Origin: Aralia elata
Taxonomy: Eukaryota; Streptophyta; Magnoliopsida; Apiales; Araliaceae
Length of the DNA: 64,000 nt
Reading direction: 5' to 3'
NCBI GenBank assembly: GCA_034770075.1
Contig: JAVJAP010000357.1
Location: 434,001-498,000, forward strand
The position numbers and the translations under genes were made by a program. The notes below the pieces were generated by a model. The model had not been told where the DNA came from. It searched no databases and saw only the letters and a list, made by a program, of their open reading frames with translations. Below are positions 10,525-23,154 of this stretch, in pieces; position 1 is the first letter of the stretch, and every line of letters starts with the position of its first letter.

Positions 10525-11771
10525 AGGGTACAATTCATCAGGTTTATAGCTTGTTGCATGTCACCACCCGAGGTTTAGAAATCACCAAATTACTATATAT
10601 AATTTTTAAAATTTGCACGTTACCTCAAATTCATTCAATTAAACGACAAGTATTTTCCACTCACCCCCGATTGCGTCCAACAACTATATTCCTTTTCCAA
10701 ATATCTTACCTACTCTCCATAGCTCCTCTTTAACATGCTAATTATAACTCTTAAAAATCTATTTGCTTTCTGAAAATATTAAAAAAAACCTAGACCAAAA
10801 AAGTAAGTGACAATTATGGTTTCATTGTCGTATAAAATTTTTGAATGAGTAAATTCTGATAATCAACTTATCATATAATTTTGATTGCTAATAATCGGCA
10901 CTTTTATATTTGTAAATGAACATTATGATCACCTTGATTATAGAATTATAAGAGTACACATATAGAATCCATTACAAATTATCATAATTAGATTATTAAA
11001 AGATTTAGTAAATTAAAGATATCATATATTAGTGATTTTTATTTATTTATAAAAAATTTATGTTCAAATTTTTTTTGAATGACTACCTTATCTGTCAGAA
11101 TCAACTAATTTTGAGAGTTCTAAGTATTTTATGAGAATTGATATTTTTACAAGTTAAATTGATAGGTCTACAAGTTTCTTCTCACATGAATAGTGAGAAA
11201 CTCCCACACTCATGTGAGAATGAATTTATAAAAATATTAAATTTTATTTATGAAAATAACAATTCTCTATTTTATTAGATACAAAGTTTACTGATCACTT
11301 GTAATTTATTCGTACATAATGTGATAGGTAGAAGTATAAAAGGTTTTGATTTTCTGTAGTAATACTCATAAGGGGTAGGAGTAGAAAAGGTTTGTATGGG
11401 ACCTATTAAATGAATGTTTTCGTATAAAATAGATAAATAGGGTAAACTATTTCAACATGGACCATTATAATTTTTAACAATAAAAATAGGAAACCATAGG
11501 TTTACCCCGTTCTTTTACTTCTCATCAGCAGTCTTATGGGAATCTTAAATAAGTATATCTTTTTTGGGTGAACGTACAAAAACAATGGGTTTATTTCGAT
11601 TCAAATTAAAGTTGCTCATACCATATTCTTAAAAAAGTAAAAAAAATAAAATAAAATGTCATTTTGTAATTTAAAAAAGTAAAATGTCAAGTTATAAGAG
11701 ATATCTTTTTTAATTTAAAACAAGAATATAGGAATTGAAAAAAAAATATCTAGTTAACATTTTAAAGAAAC

Positions 11772-11818
<47 letters not shown>

Positions 11819-12354
11819 ATATTATTATCACAAAAATTGAAAAACAAAATTGTCTAATTATTAAAGCAACTCAAAGTATCCCAGTAACCAAGTCCCTTAG
11901 TAAATAACACTAGTGTTGCATTTAGTTCTTGAATTTATAGGAAGCAAATATATTCAAAAAAGCATATATAAAGGAATTATTCCCATATTTAATGGTCACT
12001 ATGAAAGATGTGAAGAAAAAATAGTAGATAGAATATTTATGAAGAAATTGGTTCAATGATTTTGATATTGAGGTCGGATTTGGAAACCCTAGTGAGAAAA
12101 AGTTGGACGAATGCTCGTGGGAATATTCCGTTGTTTTCAAGAGTATAGCAAGTTTAAGGTGTTTGTGAAGGAGTGTTCTTGTTTAAGAAGGACAATTTAG
12201 TAATCTTAGTATTGCAGTTAACGGTGTTAACAAAAACGGAGGAAATATAATGTGTGTTGCAACTTTTAAAAACCCACAAAATGTAATTTGGTGGTTTCTA
12301 AACCACCGGTGGTCATGCAACAACCTATAACCTACAGGTGATAAATTGCACCTA
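10525..12354. mobile_element. Candidate non-autonomous DNA transposon with long inverted ends
   Basis: The left end (10525-10610) is matched in reverse complement by 12270-12354. Shared blocks include TTGTTGCATG, GGTTTAGAAA and CACCAAATTAC, at roughly 75-80% overall by eye. No transposase is visible between them. The interior is AT-rich and includes an (AT)n run at 11776-11813. No clear target duplication is seen. A MULE-like or fold-back element is the most likely class. Confidence 0.45.
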
Positions 12355-13798
12355 TATTTTAATATGAAGTTGACTGAAACAAAGTTCGAAACTCGTTATC
12401 TTATTTGGCTCGAGCTTGGACAAAATAAGATGACGAGCTTTGAAGATAATTAGGATTTGTACATGTCCAAATAATTGATTGTCATAATTTTGGCGAATCA
12501 AAGTTTTGAGTGGTGGAATGATAATAAATGCATAATATCTATGATTTTGATTCTTTTATATTTAGTTTTATTACATGTTTTATGTGTATATGAATTTATT
12601 AAGGTGTTTATTGATTTCAGGAGGAAATGAAACTTAAAAGAAAAAAAGGGATCAAAATAGGCGCGTAAGGAGAAAAAGAGAAAAACTTGCAGAATTAAGA
12701 GAGCCGCGACGCTCTATAGGCAGGGCCGCGACGCTATAAGCTTGAGCCGTTGTGCTTAAGGGCGAAGCCGCGGCGCTAGTGGACTTCCTTGGACGCGTGG
12801 GTGCGTCGGCAGGATTTTCAAAGCTTTGTTATTTTGGAGGAATTCTACTACAACTTGGATTAATATTTCTTAGAGCTATATGTCTTTGATCTAGGAGTAT
12901 AAATATATGGTAGTAGCCAAGTTTTATGTACCTTCTATCATGCAATTGTAAACCCTAGTTTTGGAGATTGAAGATTGAAAGCATGTCAGACTAAGTTTTC
13001 TATTTCAGTTCTAAGGGATGTTGAACCGTATTTACAATTAATGGTTTAATTGAGTATACATTATTTATTCATTCTCATATGAAATTCATTCTTTATAATT
13101 TGTTTTAATTGTTTGAATGATATTATTTTGATTGATTTAATGTGGCCAGTTGAATTGATCTAATTAATCTCATCTGCTGGATTAAGGGATAGTATTACGT
13201 GTAATTGATATTGTTCCTAATCATAAGTAGTGATTAGTAATACTGATTATGGTCAAGCTTTTATGTATTGCTATGATTATCAGAAGACATGTTAAATAAT
13301 CCGAGTTTGTGTGATTGTTACTTGGAATAGTCTAATTCCCTAGTTCTTAATGTCGATATTATATTAAATCTAGAGAGCTTGTTCTAGGTTGTATAATGGT
13401 TAGAATTTTGTGAAGAGCTTGTTTCATTAAGTGATAATATAAGGGGAATTCCAGATGACAGAGCTATGAACATAAAATTCAGTAAAGCGATAAGCAAGGG
13501 TTGAACTCACAGAGAGTGATATTGTTTTAAACTTATTCTAATGTCTCCTAAACAATAAGTAAAGGTTGGGGGTTTTGAATTGAGTTTAATTAACTAAAAT
13601 GACAAGAGTAAATTGATAAGATTAATCAATGAATTAAAACTCCAGCTCTTCAGTTCAATATCACCTTTTCACAGTAATAAGATAACCAAGTATGACAATA
13701 TTTATTCTTCAATGAAACTTATAGTCCTAGATAACAATGAGCTCAACATAGCACTTGAATTGCTTTCAAACAGTTTATCCAGTGATTCAAAGGAAGAG
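12355..13798 (+). mobile_element. Second Ty3/gypsy lineage: LTR remainder and leader
   Basis: This lies directly upstream of a gag of a different lineage from the one at 5646. It contains a CpG-rich block (12690-12775), a TATA-like TATAAATATA at 12898, and a segment (12976-13362) repeated at 30714-31098. I could not place either LTR border or a clear primer site; 13363-13798 is probably leader. Confidence 0.5.
12690..12775. repeat. CpG-rich module, three copies
   Basis: GAGCCGCGACGCTC, GGCCGCGACGCT and AGCCGCGGCGCT occur in tandem, with a fourth decayed copy (GAGCCGTTGTGCT) between. They lie about 130-200 bp upstream of the TATA-like site, so probably in the LTR promoter region. Style resembles the CpG modules of the other families but the core is CCGCGG/CCGCGA. 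Confidence 0.6.
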
Positions 13799-14225
13799 AT
13801 GGTTGCTCCTAATAATAACATGACTTTGAAAGAGTTGGCTACTCCTAATTTGAACTAACAACCATTGTGTATTGAGTATCCTACTCTAGATGCTGCCTTT
13901 GATTTAAAATCTGGACTAATTCATCATTTGCCTACTTTTCGTAATCTCACAAGTGAAGATCCATACAAATATCTAAAGGAGTTCCATGTGGTGTGTTCCA
14001 CTATGAAGCCACAAGGAATAATAGAAGAGCAGATCAAGCTAAGGGCTTTTCCCTTTTCATTGGCGGATTTAGCGAAAGACTGGTTATACTATCTTCCTTC
14101 GGGATCAATTCAGTCATGGAACGACATGAAAATGCTATTTTTGGAGAAGTACTTTCCTACTTCAAGAGTGGCTAACATAAGGAAGAAGATATGTGGAATC
14201 AGACAATTCAATGGAGAGACTCTGT
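13799..14225 (+). pseudogene. gag: Ty3/gypsy gag fragment, second lineage
   Basis: The frame reads MVAPNNNMTLKELATPNLN, a TAA stop at 13856-13858, then CIEYPTLDAAFDLKSGLIHHLP. It continues with EDPYKYLKEFHVVCSTMKPQ and KDWLYYLPSGSIQSW to FNGETL. This is the N-terminal half of the retrotransposon gag domain typical of Athila/Tat-like plant elements. It ends where the hAT terminus begins, so the rest was separated by that insertion. No zinc knuckle or pol is seen. Confidence 0.85.
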
Positions 14226-14575
14226 AGGGGTGAGCAAAAAACGGGTAAAACCGAATTACCGAACATAACTGAATTTTTTTAACCGAGTTATTTCGGGTTT
14301 TCAATTTTTTTTTCTAATTTCGATTATATCCGATTTAATGCTCGGTATCCGGTTTCGAATTCGGTAATAAAAAATAGGTTATTCGAATACCCGAATAACC
14401 GAACTTATTAATTAAAAAATAATAATTTTATAATAGTATGTATTCGCAACGAGACAACGAGTCTGCCTTAGCTCCTAATTTCCATCCCCAAATCCCAGAT
14501 CCTAATTACTCTTACCTCAGATCTCACATCCTCTCCTTCCTCTGCCTCTCTCCGTCTCAGTCTCCGGCCTCCGCC
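14226..14575 (+). mobile_element. hAT element, left terminus and 5' region
   Basis: The sequence switches from gag to TAGGGGTGAGCAAAAAACGG, a hAT-like terminal repeat. About 170 bp follow that are packed with ACCGAA / TTCGG motifs in both orientations, like the subterminal transposase-binding repeats of Ac-type elements. From about 14440 a C/T-rich stretch starts that resumes at 16249 after an LTR insertion and looks like a leader exon. The other terminal repeat is not found. The transposase pieces are at 29855-30716. Confidence 0.6.
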
Positions 14576-14880
14576 TGTGACACCTCTAAATCTGGATACT
14601 CCAATCCACAGATCTGGTGTCCACTATCCAAAACATTCACATCTAACTACTCATAACAACGGATAATAATAAACTTTATAAACCATCATCCCACTAAAGG
14701 GTTACATTTTAAATAAAATCCTAGGTCATCTAACATTTATTACATCATTTGCGGAATAAACATAATAATAAATAAGTCTCATTACATAAGCTCTTTCAAA
14801 TAAAAATAAACTATTCTTCATTGTTTGTTCATCTTGCCCTTACCTTTGCTCGTGGACGGTTCGTCAGACTTCTCAACCTT

Positions 14881-15190
14881 AGCTGCAATGTTTTATGCAA
14901 GGGTGAGCAAAACCATTGTCCACCAGGGTAGCAATAACCATAATGACATAGAAATAATCTGTGAATAAATTTCAATTGAATAATATAAACTTTCATGTAA
15001 TCAGTCAACGATAAACAAGAAACTTTGTGATTAAATACTCTTGATACAAACCAAACTTTCTTGTTTATCGTTGACTGATTACAGGAAAGTTTATATTATT
15101 CAATTAAAATTTATTCACAGATTATTTCTATGTCATTATTATTATTGCTACCCTGGTGGGCAATTATTTTGGTCACCCTTGCATAAATTG
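14881..15190. repeat. Long inverted repeat able to form a hairpin
   Basis: Arm 1 (14890-15027) and arm 2 (15052-15190) are near-perfect reverse complements, for example CAGTCAACGATAAACAAG against CTTGTTTATCGTTGACTG. The loop is about 24 bp. Both arms match the LTR segment just before the U5 end. Confidence 0.85.
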
Positions 15191-15313
15191 ACTAATAGAA
15201 ACCTGACCTAGGTCATTTAAAGTTGTTAAAGTGGAAGTTAAGAAGTAAAGGAATAGAATAAGTAGCTTCAATTCTGGGTTTTGCAGATAGCAGAGCAGAA
15301 CAGAGCCTAATTC

Positions 15314-15367
15314 GAAGTGGCGCGGCCGCGCCACTTCCAAGCCTAAAACCAGCGCGGTCGCGCTGGT
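15314..15367. repeat. CpG-rich palindrome pair
   Basis: A perfect 24-bp palindrome (half-site GAAGTGGCGCGG) at 15314-15337 is followed at 15348-15367 by one with half-site ACCAGCGCGG, broken only at its centre. A second, more decayed pair is at 15680-15735. Confidence 0.85.
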
Positions 15368-16248
15368 CTATAAAAGTCCCAAGATATTTTCTTTGTGTAC
15401 TAAACCTTTAAGCATGCATGGTTGAGCCTCCTAGGCTCTAATATGTGTCACATATGATGATCAAGATAGCTAAGCATGTAATGAACTCTCTTAGCAAGGT
15501 TTAGTATAAGTTTTCAAATGAAAACTATACGATTTTGTAAATAAAATTTAATGAGCCTAACTTGGTTTAAATCACTTAAAAGTCCTGTGCATATGTGAAG
15601 TGTTTAATTCTTGAAAGAGCCTAGTATGATAATCATTGAACAAAGTTGAAAAAAAAAACTCAGTTCTGGGCTGAGAAGGGAGTAGCGCGGTCGCGCCACT
15701 CCTAGGCTTAAATACAGCACGACCGCGCCGTGCTGCAGGGTTGTCAAGATCAGTTTATTGAAGAGTTATAGTATGGGGCATGTGTAATAGGGATTCTTAA
15801 TTAGCATGACATATGTTACTTAACAAATTGCCTGTTCAAGAATGTTTTCACTATGTCATGTAAAGATTAAATATGAGATTAGATTATAAGATAATAAGAT
15901 TTTGAGAAAATCTAAGTGATGAAGTATGAAATCTGGAATTAGACTTATAGACATGTTTATATGTCGAACTATCAAGCTTTGAGTAAGAAGGGGGTTAAGT
16001 CTTGAAAGTTGGTCAAAGGTTTTTACCTTAAGTTAAAATATGAACTAAATTAAAAAGGATTGTGTGACTGATGTGTATTTATATATGATGAAATGACTAT
16101 GTAGGATTCGTGAAGCGCAGGTAGCGGTAGTTGTAATCAACTCGCAAGGCAAGTCTTTCAGTTCTTATTTGCTATCTGAATTTGATAACTGATTGATTGA
16201 AATCTGAACTGCAATACGTATATTGAATTACATGTGATGCACACCGCC

Positions 16249-17139
16249 TGTCACGGTCTCACCGTCTCACTCTCCGCGGCTTTGCGCCTCGGCTTCTCTC
16301 CCTGCGACTTGGCGACTCTCTTCCTCGACCACGACGGCTCGACCTCTCTAGTCTCTTCTGAGTTCTGACTTCAATTACAACTACAATCTACACAACACTC
16401 AAGCAAGTAAGCAGGTAAATTTTCATTCAATATCAAGTGCATGTTGTTTAAGATGGAGTACTCTGTACTCTATTTTTTAAGATAGAGACATGGAGTCAGG
16501 AAATCAATATTTATTGATTGTTATTTCCAAATCCAATATTTGTTGCATATATTTTTAGTTTTTTAGTGTCATGAACCAGGAGCTGAAGATTTCTAGCCTT
16601 ATGTATGTATAATGTTTTACGCAAATAAAGTGCCATATTTTGTTTATTTTTTAAAAATTCTCTGTTTGTGTGTATATAGTTTGCATTTTGATTAGAACTT
16701 CTGATTGCTCTCTTGTTTTATTTTGATCCAACCTTAAAATGCTATAGCGTTTTCAGTATACAACTCAGTTTTGCAATTCAGTGAATTTTTGGGTTGTTTT
16801 TCTTTATTTTGAAATAATTGTTGTTGGAGTAATTGGCAAATATAAGTTGTGCATACTATTTGTTTCTACTGTGTATCATAAAATTTGTTGTGTACAATAT
16901 TTGTTTCAATTACGTATCATAGTAAGAAGCCAGATTATGAGGCTTTCTTTAATTTTAGATATGTTATATTAGTTTGGTGTTTATTTGGTTCTTATATGTA
17001 ATATTTGTTTCTCTTACTTTTCTAACTATATATCCATGAATGTTGTCATGTTGTGGAGTCCATGAATAGAGACATGTGACGAATGAATGTATTGGTAGGT
17101 TTCTTCAGTATCCCCAGGTCAAAATTAGAATGAAACACA
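16249..17139 (+). other. hAT leader exon and intron, 5' part
   Basis: 16249-16412 is C/T-rich and continues the pre-insertion sequence at 14440-14575. It ends in a good donor, GCAG|GTAAAT, at 16412/16413. 16413-17139 is T-rich with no coding frame and looks like intron. It is cut at 17140 by a copia element. The other part of the intron would be 29646-29854, ending TTTTCAG before the transposase ATG. Confidence 0.4.
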
Positions 17140-18948
17140 TGTTAGGTTTGTATATAGCGCGAACATGCAATCAAATTACATAAATAGTGCGGAAGCGCAA
17201 TAAAACGGATTTTAAAATTTTTCATACAAACCATCACCATGATCATCCTTGTGATTAATTATCAATTAAACGAAAGAGATAGAGATATAGAATTATACCC
17301 TCGTGAATCAAAACTTCTTCAGGTACAAGTTCACCTCTAATTCCTTCGCGTTCTCCTTGAATTCCACCGATTAAATTTCATCCTTTGATCAACATTAGCC
17401 ACCCAAGTGTTTGACCTCTAGAGGTGATCCACCAAGGAATAATAGTTGTTCAAGAAGATGGGTGTTGGCAAAACCCTAGTTTCTATCTCTATAGAAATTG
17501 CAAGTACTCTCTCTCTCCAATTCTTATGAAAGAGTGTGTAACTGTCTAACCCTAAATCATGATAAGACTTATCTTATTTATAGATATAGGGAACCCTCCT
17601 AAACTATTTAGGATTAAGATTTTTTATTTTAATTAAACTCCTTTAATTAATTAAACTCCTAATCTAATTAGGAATTTATGAGAGAGTACTTCTATTAATT
17701 AATTCTCAATCCCTATTAGGAATTAAATAATAGTAATGGTAATAATAATAATAAGACTCTTCTTATTAATTTATATTTAATATTTCTAAAATATTAAATA
17801 ATAAATATTAAGCTATTTAATTTATTCTATCTCCATAGATTAAATTAAATACACTTAACTTATTATTACAATTATGCCATTTACTTCTTAAACAAATATT
17901 TTTCTTTTACGGTGTGACCCTTTAGGTTCTCCATATTAAACCGATTGTGAATAAATCAATTAGAACAATTCTAATCTTATTTAAATAAATAAATTAAACT
18001 ATTTAATTTATTTAAATAAATAATATTTATTCTATAATAAGGGTAAGGCCTGTAGCGATCAACGACTTTCCAGATAATATAGATTTCAACATTAATCATA
18101 AAAGAACCTTTCAGTGCATAGTTACCGTACAATTCAATCCTTCTACCATACAATGTCCCAATTAAATATAAGACATGAAATTACTGTCAAGTCTTATTTT
18201 ATTTAATTATATGTATTTCGATTCTCAAATGCACAACTCTGATTAATGCAAATTAGAAACTCCTTTCTAATTTCATTCTGCTTTGGCCAAAGACTTCTGA
18301 GTTATCATTTATCAAATCACATAGGACATTCACTCCTTTTACTAGAAGTGGTAGATTCTTTGTTGATCATTCACCTATCTCCATGTATAACTTATTATAC
18401 TCAATCATACCCTTTGATATACCCTAAAGGTCTTAAGGGACATGTCAAAGTATAACTCATTATACACAAGATACTATGATGATCTCAAGTCCAAGGATCA
18501 CTTGTACTACTATCACTAGAGGAATTTCTATTGACAGACGAGTAAAACTCCATTAGGTATTCCTTAGCGAGCCACACGTTCAATGAACTTATTCTCTAAT
18601 AAGCACCTACATACTTGCTTTAGTGTCTCCACACAAATGATTATCAGATCAATCATCCTCTTCATAAGAGCGAGCAACGTATGTACTAATCTATCCGGAT
18701 TCACTAATTCCCTTTTTAGTAATCCATCGATTAGGAACGATTTTAGTTTGTAAGCTATCTAGAATTTAGATCTCATTAGCATGATCACCATCATGATTCT
18801 AAAAGCATTGCTCAAAATTATGGGTTTATCACATTTAATATAACAGCACCATGTAAATAAAGTAAAATGCCTTTAATAACCGAATAAGATTACAAAGTAT
18901 ATGCTACATCATATCAAATATGATTGGCTTGTGTGCATACTACTTTCA
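17140..18948 (-). repeat. Copia 3' LTR (1809 bp)
   Basis: On the minus strand it runs TGAAAGTAGTATGC...AACCTAACA. Close relatives are at 28247-29645, 52539-54339, 57119-58915 and, in the opposite orientation, 59640-61436; a more distant one is at 49646-51369. A 69-codon antisense frame at 18246-18455 recurs in the close copies. Confidence 0.9.
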
Positions 18949-21599
18949 ATCTCCCACTTTCACTAAAGCCAATCGCCATGGTATCTTATACTCTTCTTCT
19001 CTAAGTGACGATCATTCTGCTGTTGGATAAAGTTTCAGTAAATGGATATGCAATGTTGTTCTTGAGTGTCCACTATCTCTATAGTGACTTCTCCTCTTTC
19101 AATGATTCCTCCAATCAAATGAAAGTGCCGTAACACATGTTTGAATCCAAGATGAGACTTAGAAACTATTCCTAGTTATGTAATGAACTTTTCATCCAAA
19201 CAATCAACTTGCAGCTTCATTTACAGCTATATACTTTGTCTTTATCACTAAACCAGCAACTCTTTGCTGTTTGGAACTTTTCCAATTCACTGCACCACCT
19301 TTCAAGGTAACGATTTACCTTAAAGTGGATTTGTTATCGTCGTGGTCAGTCTGAAAAAACTTGAGTCTGTTTAGCCCTCTAGTTTTAATTCAGACCTACC
19401 ATGAATCGTGATGACATCTTCTGTACTGGTTAAGTACCTAAAGATGTTTATCACTGTCATATAGTGATCATCTCCAGAATATGACTGATCAACATCAAGC
19501 CTTGTATATTCATTGTATACATGATAGTAACTCATGCGATCTCTCTTTCAATTGGGGACAATTTTAAAGAGATACACTCCATGGCTCATCATCATGAGAC
19601 CTCTCTTGGAGTTTGCCATGCTAAACGCCTTTAGCATTAAATGAATATACGTTCCTTGGGTCTAGCCGAGCATCCTTTTAAATCTAATTATATAGATTTA
19701 TATCCCCAATTTATATGATGCTCCTCCCAAGTCATTCATGGAGGAATGTTTAGACAATTTTATCTTTACTGATTGTAGCATTGGTGTGTTATTTCTTATC
19801 AGTAGTATATTAACATATAATACCAAGAATGTCACAGCGCTCCCACTGACCCTTTTGTACACACAAGGTTCATTCTCATTTTTGATAAAATTAAACTCTT
19901 TTGATTGTCTCATCAAAATGAATGTTCCATCTTTGAGAAGTTTGCTTCAATCCATAAATGGATCGTTGCAGCTTATATACATGATTTGCTTCAACCTTTG
20001 AAACAAATTCCTCTGGCTGTATCATACATACATTCTCCTCAAGTCTTCATGGAGGAAGGACGTCTCCACATCCATTTGCCAGATTTCGTAATAAGCTGTA
20101 ATCGCAAGTAAAATCCAAATGGACTTGAGCATTACCCGGTAATAAGATTTTATCACAGTCAACTCCTTGACTTGAAAAACTTTTTAAATAGGTCTGGTCT
20201 TATAGGTCTCCACCTTGCCATTTTTCCTAGTCTTTCTCTTAAAGACCTATATTCACCCTCTAGGAACTATGCCCTTTTGTGGAGTAACCAGAGTCTATAC
20301 TTGGTTCTCTTATATGTAGTCCATTTTGGATTTCCTGGCCATCTACCATTTTTTTGAGTGTCTACTACTCATAACCTCAACGTATAAAACTGGATCATCA
20401 TCCTTTATGATGCCTACCTCATCATTATCCTCTATGATGAATGCATACCCCCAGATATCTTCGGTACTCTTCCAGATTTACGATTCGGTTGTGGTACAAT
20501 AGGTCTATCTACAGCTTCCTCGGTTCGACTTAAAGTGCTTTGTGGTTCTTGAACTCCTTCAAGATCTATTACCCTCCCACTAGCTCCTTCAATGATAAAC
20601 ACCTTTATCTAAGAAGGTAGCGTGTAGGATTATAGTAATAATACCCTAAACTTTCTTTAGGATAACCCACAAATCTGCACTTGTCAGATTTTGTCCCAAA
20701 GTTATCTTTGAAACCTTTTCACATAAGCTGGATAACCCCTTATCTTAACATACTTAAGATTAGGAATACTCCCTATCCATAACTTTTATGGAGTCTTGGG
20801 GCCGGATTTTGAGGTTATCTTATTTTGTAGATATGTAGCCGTTTCTAGGGCATAACCCCAGATGGATACTAAAATGTCGGTAAAAATCATTATGGACTGC
20901 ACCATGTCCAACAAGGTACAATTTCTCCTTTTAGATACATCAATCAATTATTGCGTATCAGGAGGTGTCCATTATGAGAAAATACCATTTTAATATGATC
21001 TAGAAACTCATTGCACAAGTATTCTTTCCTCGATCTGATCAAAGAATCTTAATACTTTGTCAATACATTTCACTTCTGAATTCTTTGAACATTTCAAATG
21101 ATTCAGACTTGTATTTTATCAAATACACACATTCAACTCTTTGAATGACCATCTCCTTTTCTTTTATTAGTTTATTCAATTTGCAAAATATTTTTCATGT
21201 AAGTGAAGTATACAAAGTCTATCAAGTATTCTTCCAGTTTCAAACAAAACATTATCATTATAAATAGAACAACAATTGTTCTTAAATATAATACCAGAAC
21301 CTTCTTTGTCCAACAACGAAAGTTCTAATGTTTCGAATGAGAACTGAAACATAATAATAACTTATTAACTTAATAGACTTGCCCGTAGGCAATGCTAAAC
21401 TATAAGTTCCTATGGTTAATGCAGCAACCTTTGCTCCATTCTCACACATAAGATTACTTACTCTTTGTTTAGCTTTTTTTACTTCTGCTTAGTCTCTGCA
21501 TTGGATTGCATACGTGAGAGCTACAGCTGGTATCCAATACCAAAGTAGAACCTTGACTTACAGAAAGATTTATTTTTAATCATGAACAAACCTGTATCT
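18949..21599 (-). pseudogene. pol: Copia pol remnant (protease, integrase, RT, RNase H)
   Basis: Read leftwards: protease motif WYWIPAVALTYAIQ-like in a shifted frame, recognisable as LDT.CSSHVCNPMQRL (21560-21500); a pre-integrase segment ending DKEGSGIIFKNNCCSIYND; then integrase, with IKILRSDRG (about 21040) and the Pro-Gly-Thr/ SKRRN region. RT has KNENEPCVYKRVSGSAVTFLVLY (19916-19780), and RNase H lies at about 18960-19690. The stretch that should hold the integrase zinc-binding HHCC region and first catalytic Asp is missing between about 21143 and 21175. The RT catalytic box reads YVNILLI where the family has YVDD, so one codon is absent and the other Asp is changed. Many stops. Confidence 0.85.
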
Positions 21600-22440
21600 G
21601 TAACCGAAGCTTCACTAAGCTTCTTCTGGTTAGCCTCTGTAAGATTCTCCTTACAGTTTCCTTTCTAGTATCTAGGCTTATTGTAGTGGAAGCAAACTCC
21701 TTTGCTATCTGCATCAGTCTTGTTCTTATTGTCCTTTGTTTTTGCCTTTTCATTTATCTTCTTTGAATTGTTCTTCTTTTAAGAAGATCCTTTGGCCCTC
21801 TTCTACTTCCTGGAAGAATCATCTACCAGTAAGACTTGGCCTTTCTTGGTTAGAAAGTGACTCTTTACAGTTTTCAACATGTTTAAGCAACTCAGGCAGG
21901 CTGACATATAGCTTGTTCATGTGGAAATTCACAACAATTTGTGAGAAATAGTCCGAAAGTGATTGCAAGATCAAATGTTGGATCAACTCTCCATCTATTA
22001 AAACCCAGTTGTCCTAATTGCTTAATCAGATTGATCATTTTAGGACATATGTCTGTACTGTAGTGCCATCGGTCATTCTAGATCGGAAAAGCTCCTTAGA
22101 TATCTGATATCTAATAGTCTTACTTTCCTCACCCTTCAACTCCTTGAAGGTGCAGAAGTATAGTAGGAGCATCCATAGTTTCATGCTAACACTGAAGCTC
22201 GTTACTCATGGATGCAAGCATGATGCATTGAGCCAACTGTGCATCATCTTACTACTTTCTTAAAAGTAGCAATCTGTTCCTCAGAGGCATTGTCTGCAAC
22301 CATTGCAGGGATAGACATATTAAGGATATAAGATAACTTTTCAGCCTTGAGAACTATTCTCAAATTTCTTAACCAGTCCGTTTAATACGGTCCGATTAAT
22401 TAGCATCTAATATGCTATGCAGTGATAGTAAATTAGACAT
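21600..22440 (-). pseudogene. gag: Copia gag remnant
   Basis: It starts at ATG 22440-22438 (MSNLLSLHSILDAN). It continues through LKAEKLSY, IPAMVADNASEEQIATFKK and SNELQC.HETMDAPT to HMNKLYVSLPELLK, the UBN2-type gag of plant copia elements. The CCHC knuckle is degenerate: GVCFHYNKPRY.KGNC has Tyr in place of Cys and of His. Several frameshifts and stops. The same gag begins at 63438 in the plus-strand element. Confidence 0.85.
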
Positions 22441-22647
22441 CGTAAAATTCTATAAATGAATTTTTAATTTAACAATATTTTAGCATACATTCATTTTAAT
22501 TAATCACCAAAATAAATTAGGTCTTTATTTTAAATTGGTATCTCCCACTATTTTCATCAAACTATATTACCCTCCCTATATAGTTCGACATATCTAATTA
22601 AAGATTTACTAGTGAGAATAAGGATCCCATTTCAAATGTATATAGTC

Positions 22648-22936
22648 TTGTGTGACACAATAAACTATATATAAATAAATAGGCAGACAACTATTGTCAA
22701 TTACATCACTATGTAACTCCTTGTATTTTGCCTCTTAGATTATTTTGATCAAGTGTGACACATCCGAATCAAAATTATCCAAGTTAAGTCCAACGTAGCA
22801 CTTTCATATATTCGAAAGAAAAACACTGTCCTTGTGTGACACAACAAAACAACATCGTTCAGTCTATTTATAAGCATCGAATGTGATAAAGCAACATCTT
22901 AAATATTTAATACTTGCCTTGTGTGACACAACAAAC
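22648..22936 (-). repeat. Four copies of an interrupted TGTG/CACA dyad
   Basis: Copies near 22648, 22750, 22830 and 22917 carry CTTGTGTGACACAACAAACT or close variants. The plus-strand element has the matching TTTGTTGTGCACACACAAGG at 62938, 63028 and 63213 and a decayed one at 63113. Confidence 0.75.
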
Positions 22937-23078
22937 TCATATTAAATGTTTAATACTCTATCGCTTTACCATGCTAGAAGGCGACGTTCGATATTCCCAA
23001 TATCTTTGAACGCTTAGGACTTAATATAATTTCTTTGAGGGGTTTGTTATTATTTGTCTCATCTTGTTTAGCGCGCAT

Positions 23079-23080
<2 letters not shown>

Positions 23081-23150
<70 letters not shown>
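23081..23150. repeat. (AC)n(AT)n microsatellite
   Basis: About 18 CA units are followed by about 16 AT units. The plus-strand relative at 62780-62805 has only a short (TA)n then TGTGCATGCAC, so this tract has expanded here. Confidence 0.95.

Positions 23151-23154
<4 letters not shown>

Larger units (their letters stand above)
14576..16243. mobile_element. LTR-like insertion (1668 bp) with CCGCC target duplication
   Basis: It is flanked by CCGCC at 14571-14575 and 16244-16248 and has TGTGACACC...GATGCACA ends. The left part resembles the 3' end of a gypsy LTR in reverse: the U5-like GCTCACCCTTGC...TTGCAG segment and the terminal TGTCACA. The right part carries, in forward orientation, a TATA-like TATAAAAG (15369) and two CpG palindrome pairs. 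The interior therefore looks rearranged into a fold-back. Confidence 0.6.

Noticed and set aside
18246..18455. 69-codon frame MQIRNSFLISF..., also at 53639-53848, 58215-58424 and 60131-60340
   Set aside because: It lies antisense to the copia LTR in every copy. The copies are recent and similar, so a shared open frame is expected by descent; the more diverged LTR at 49646 does not keep it.
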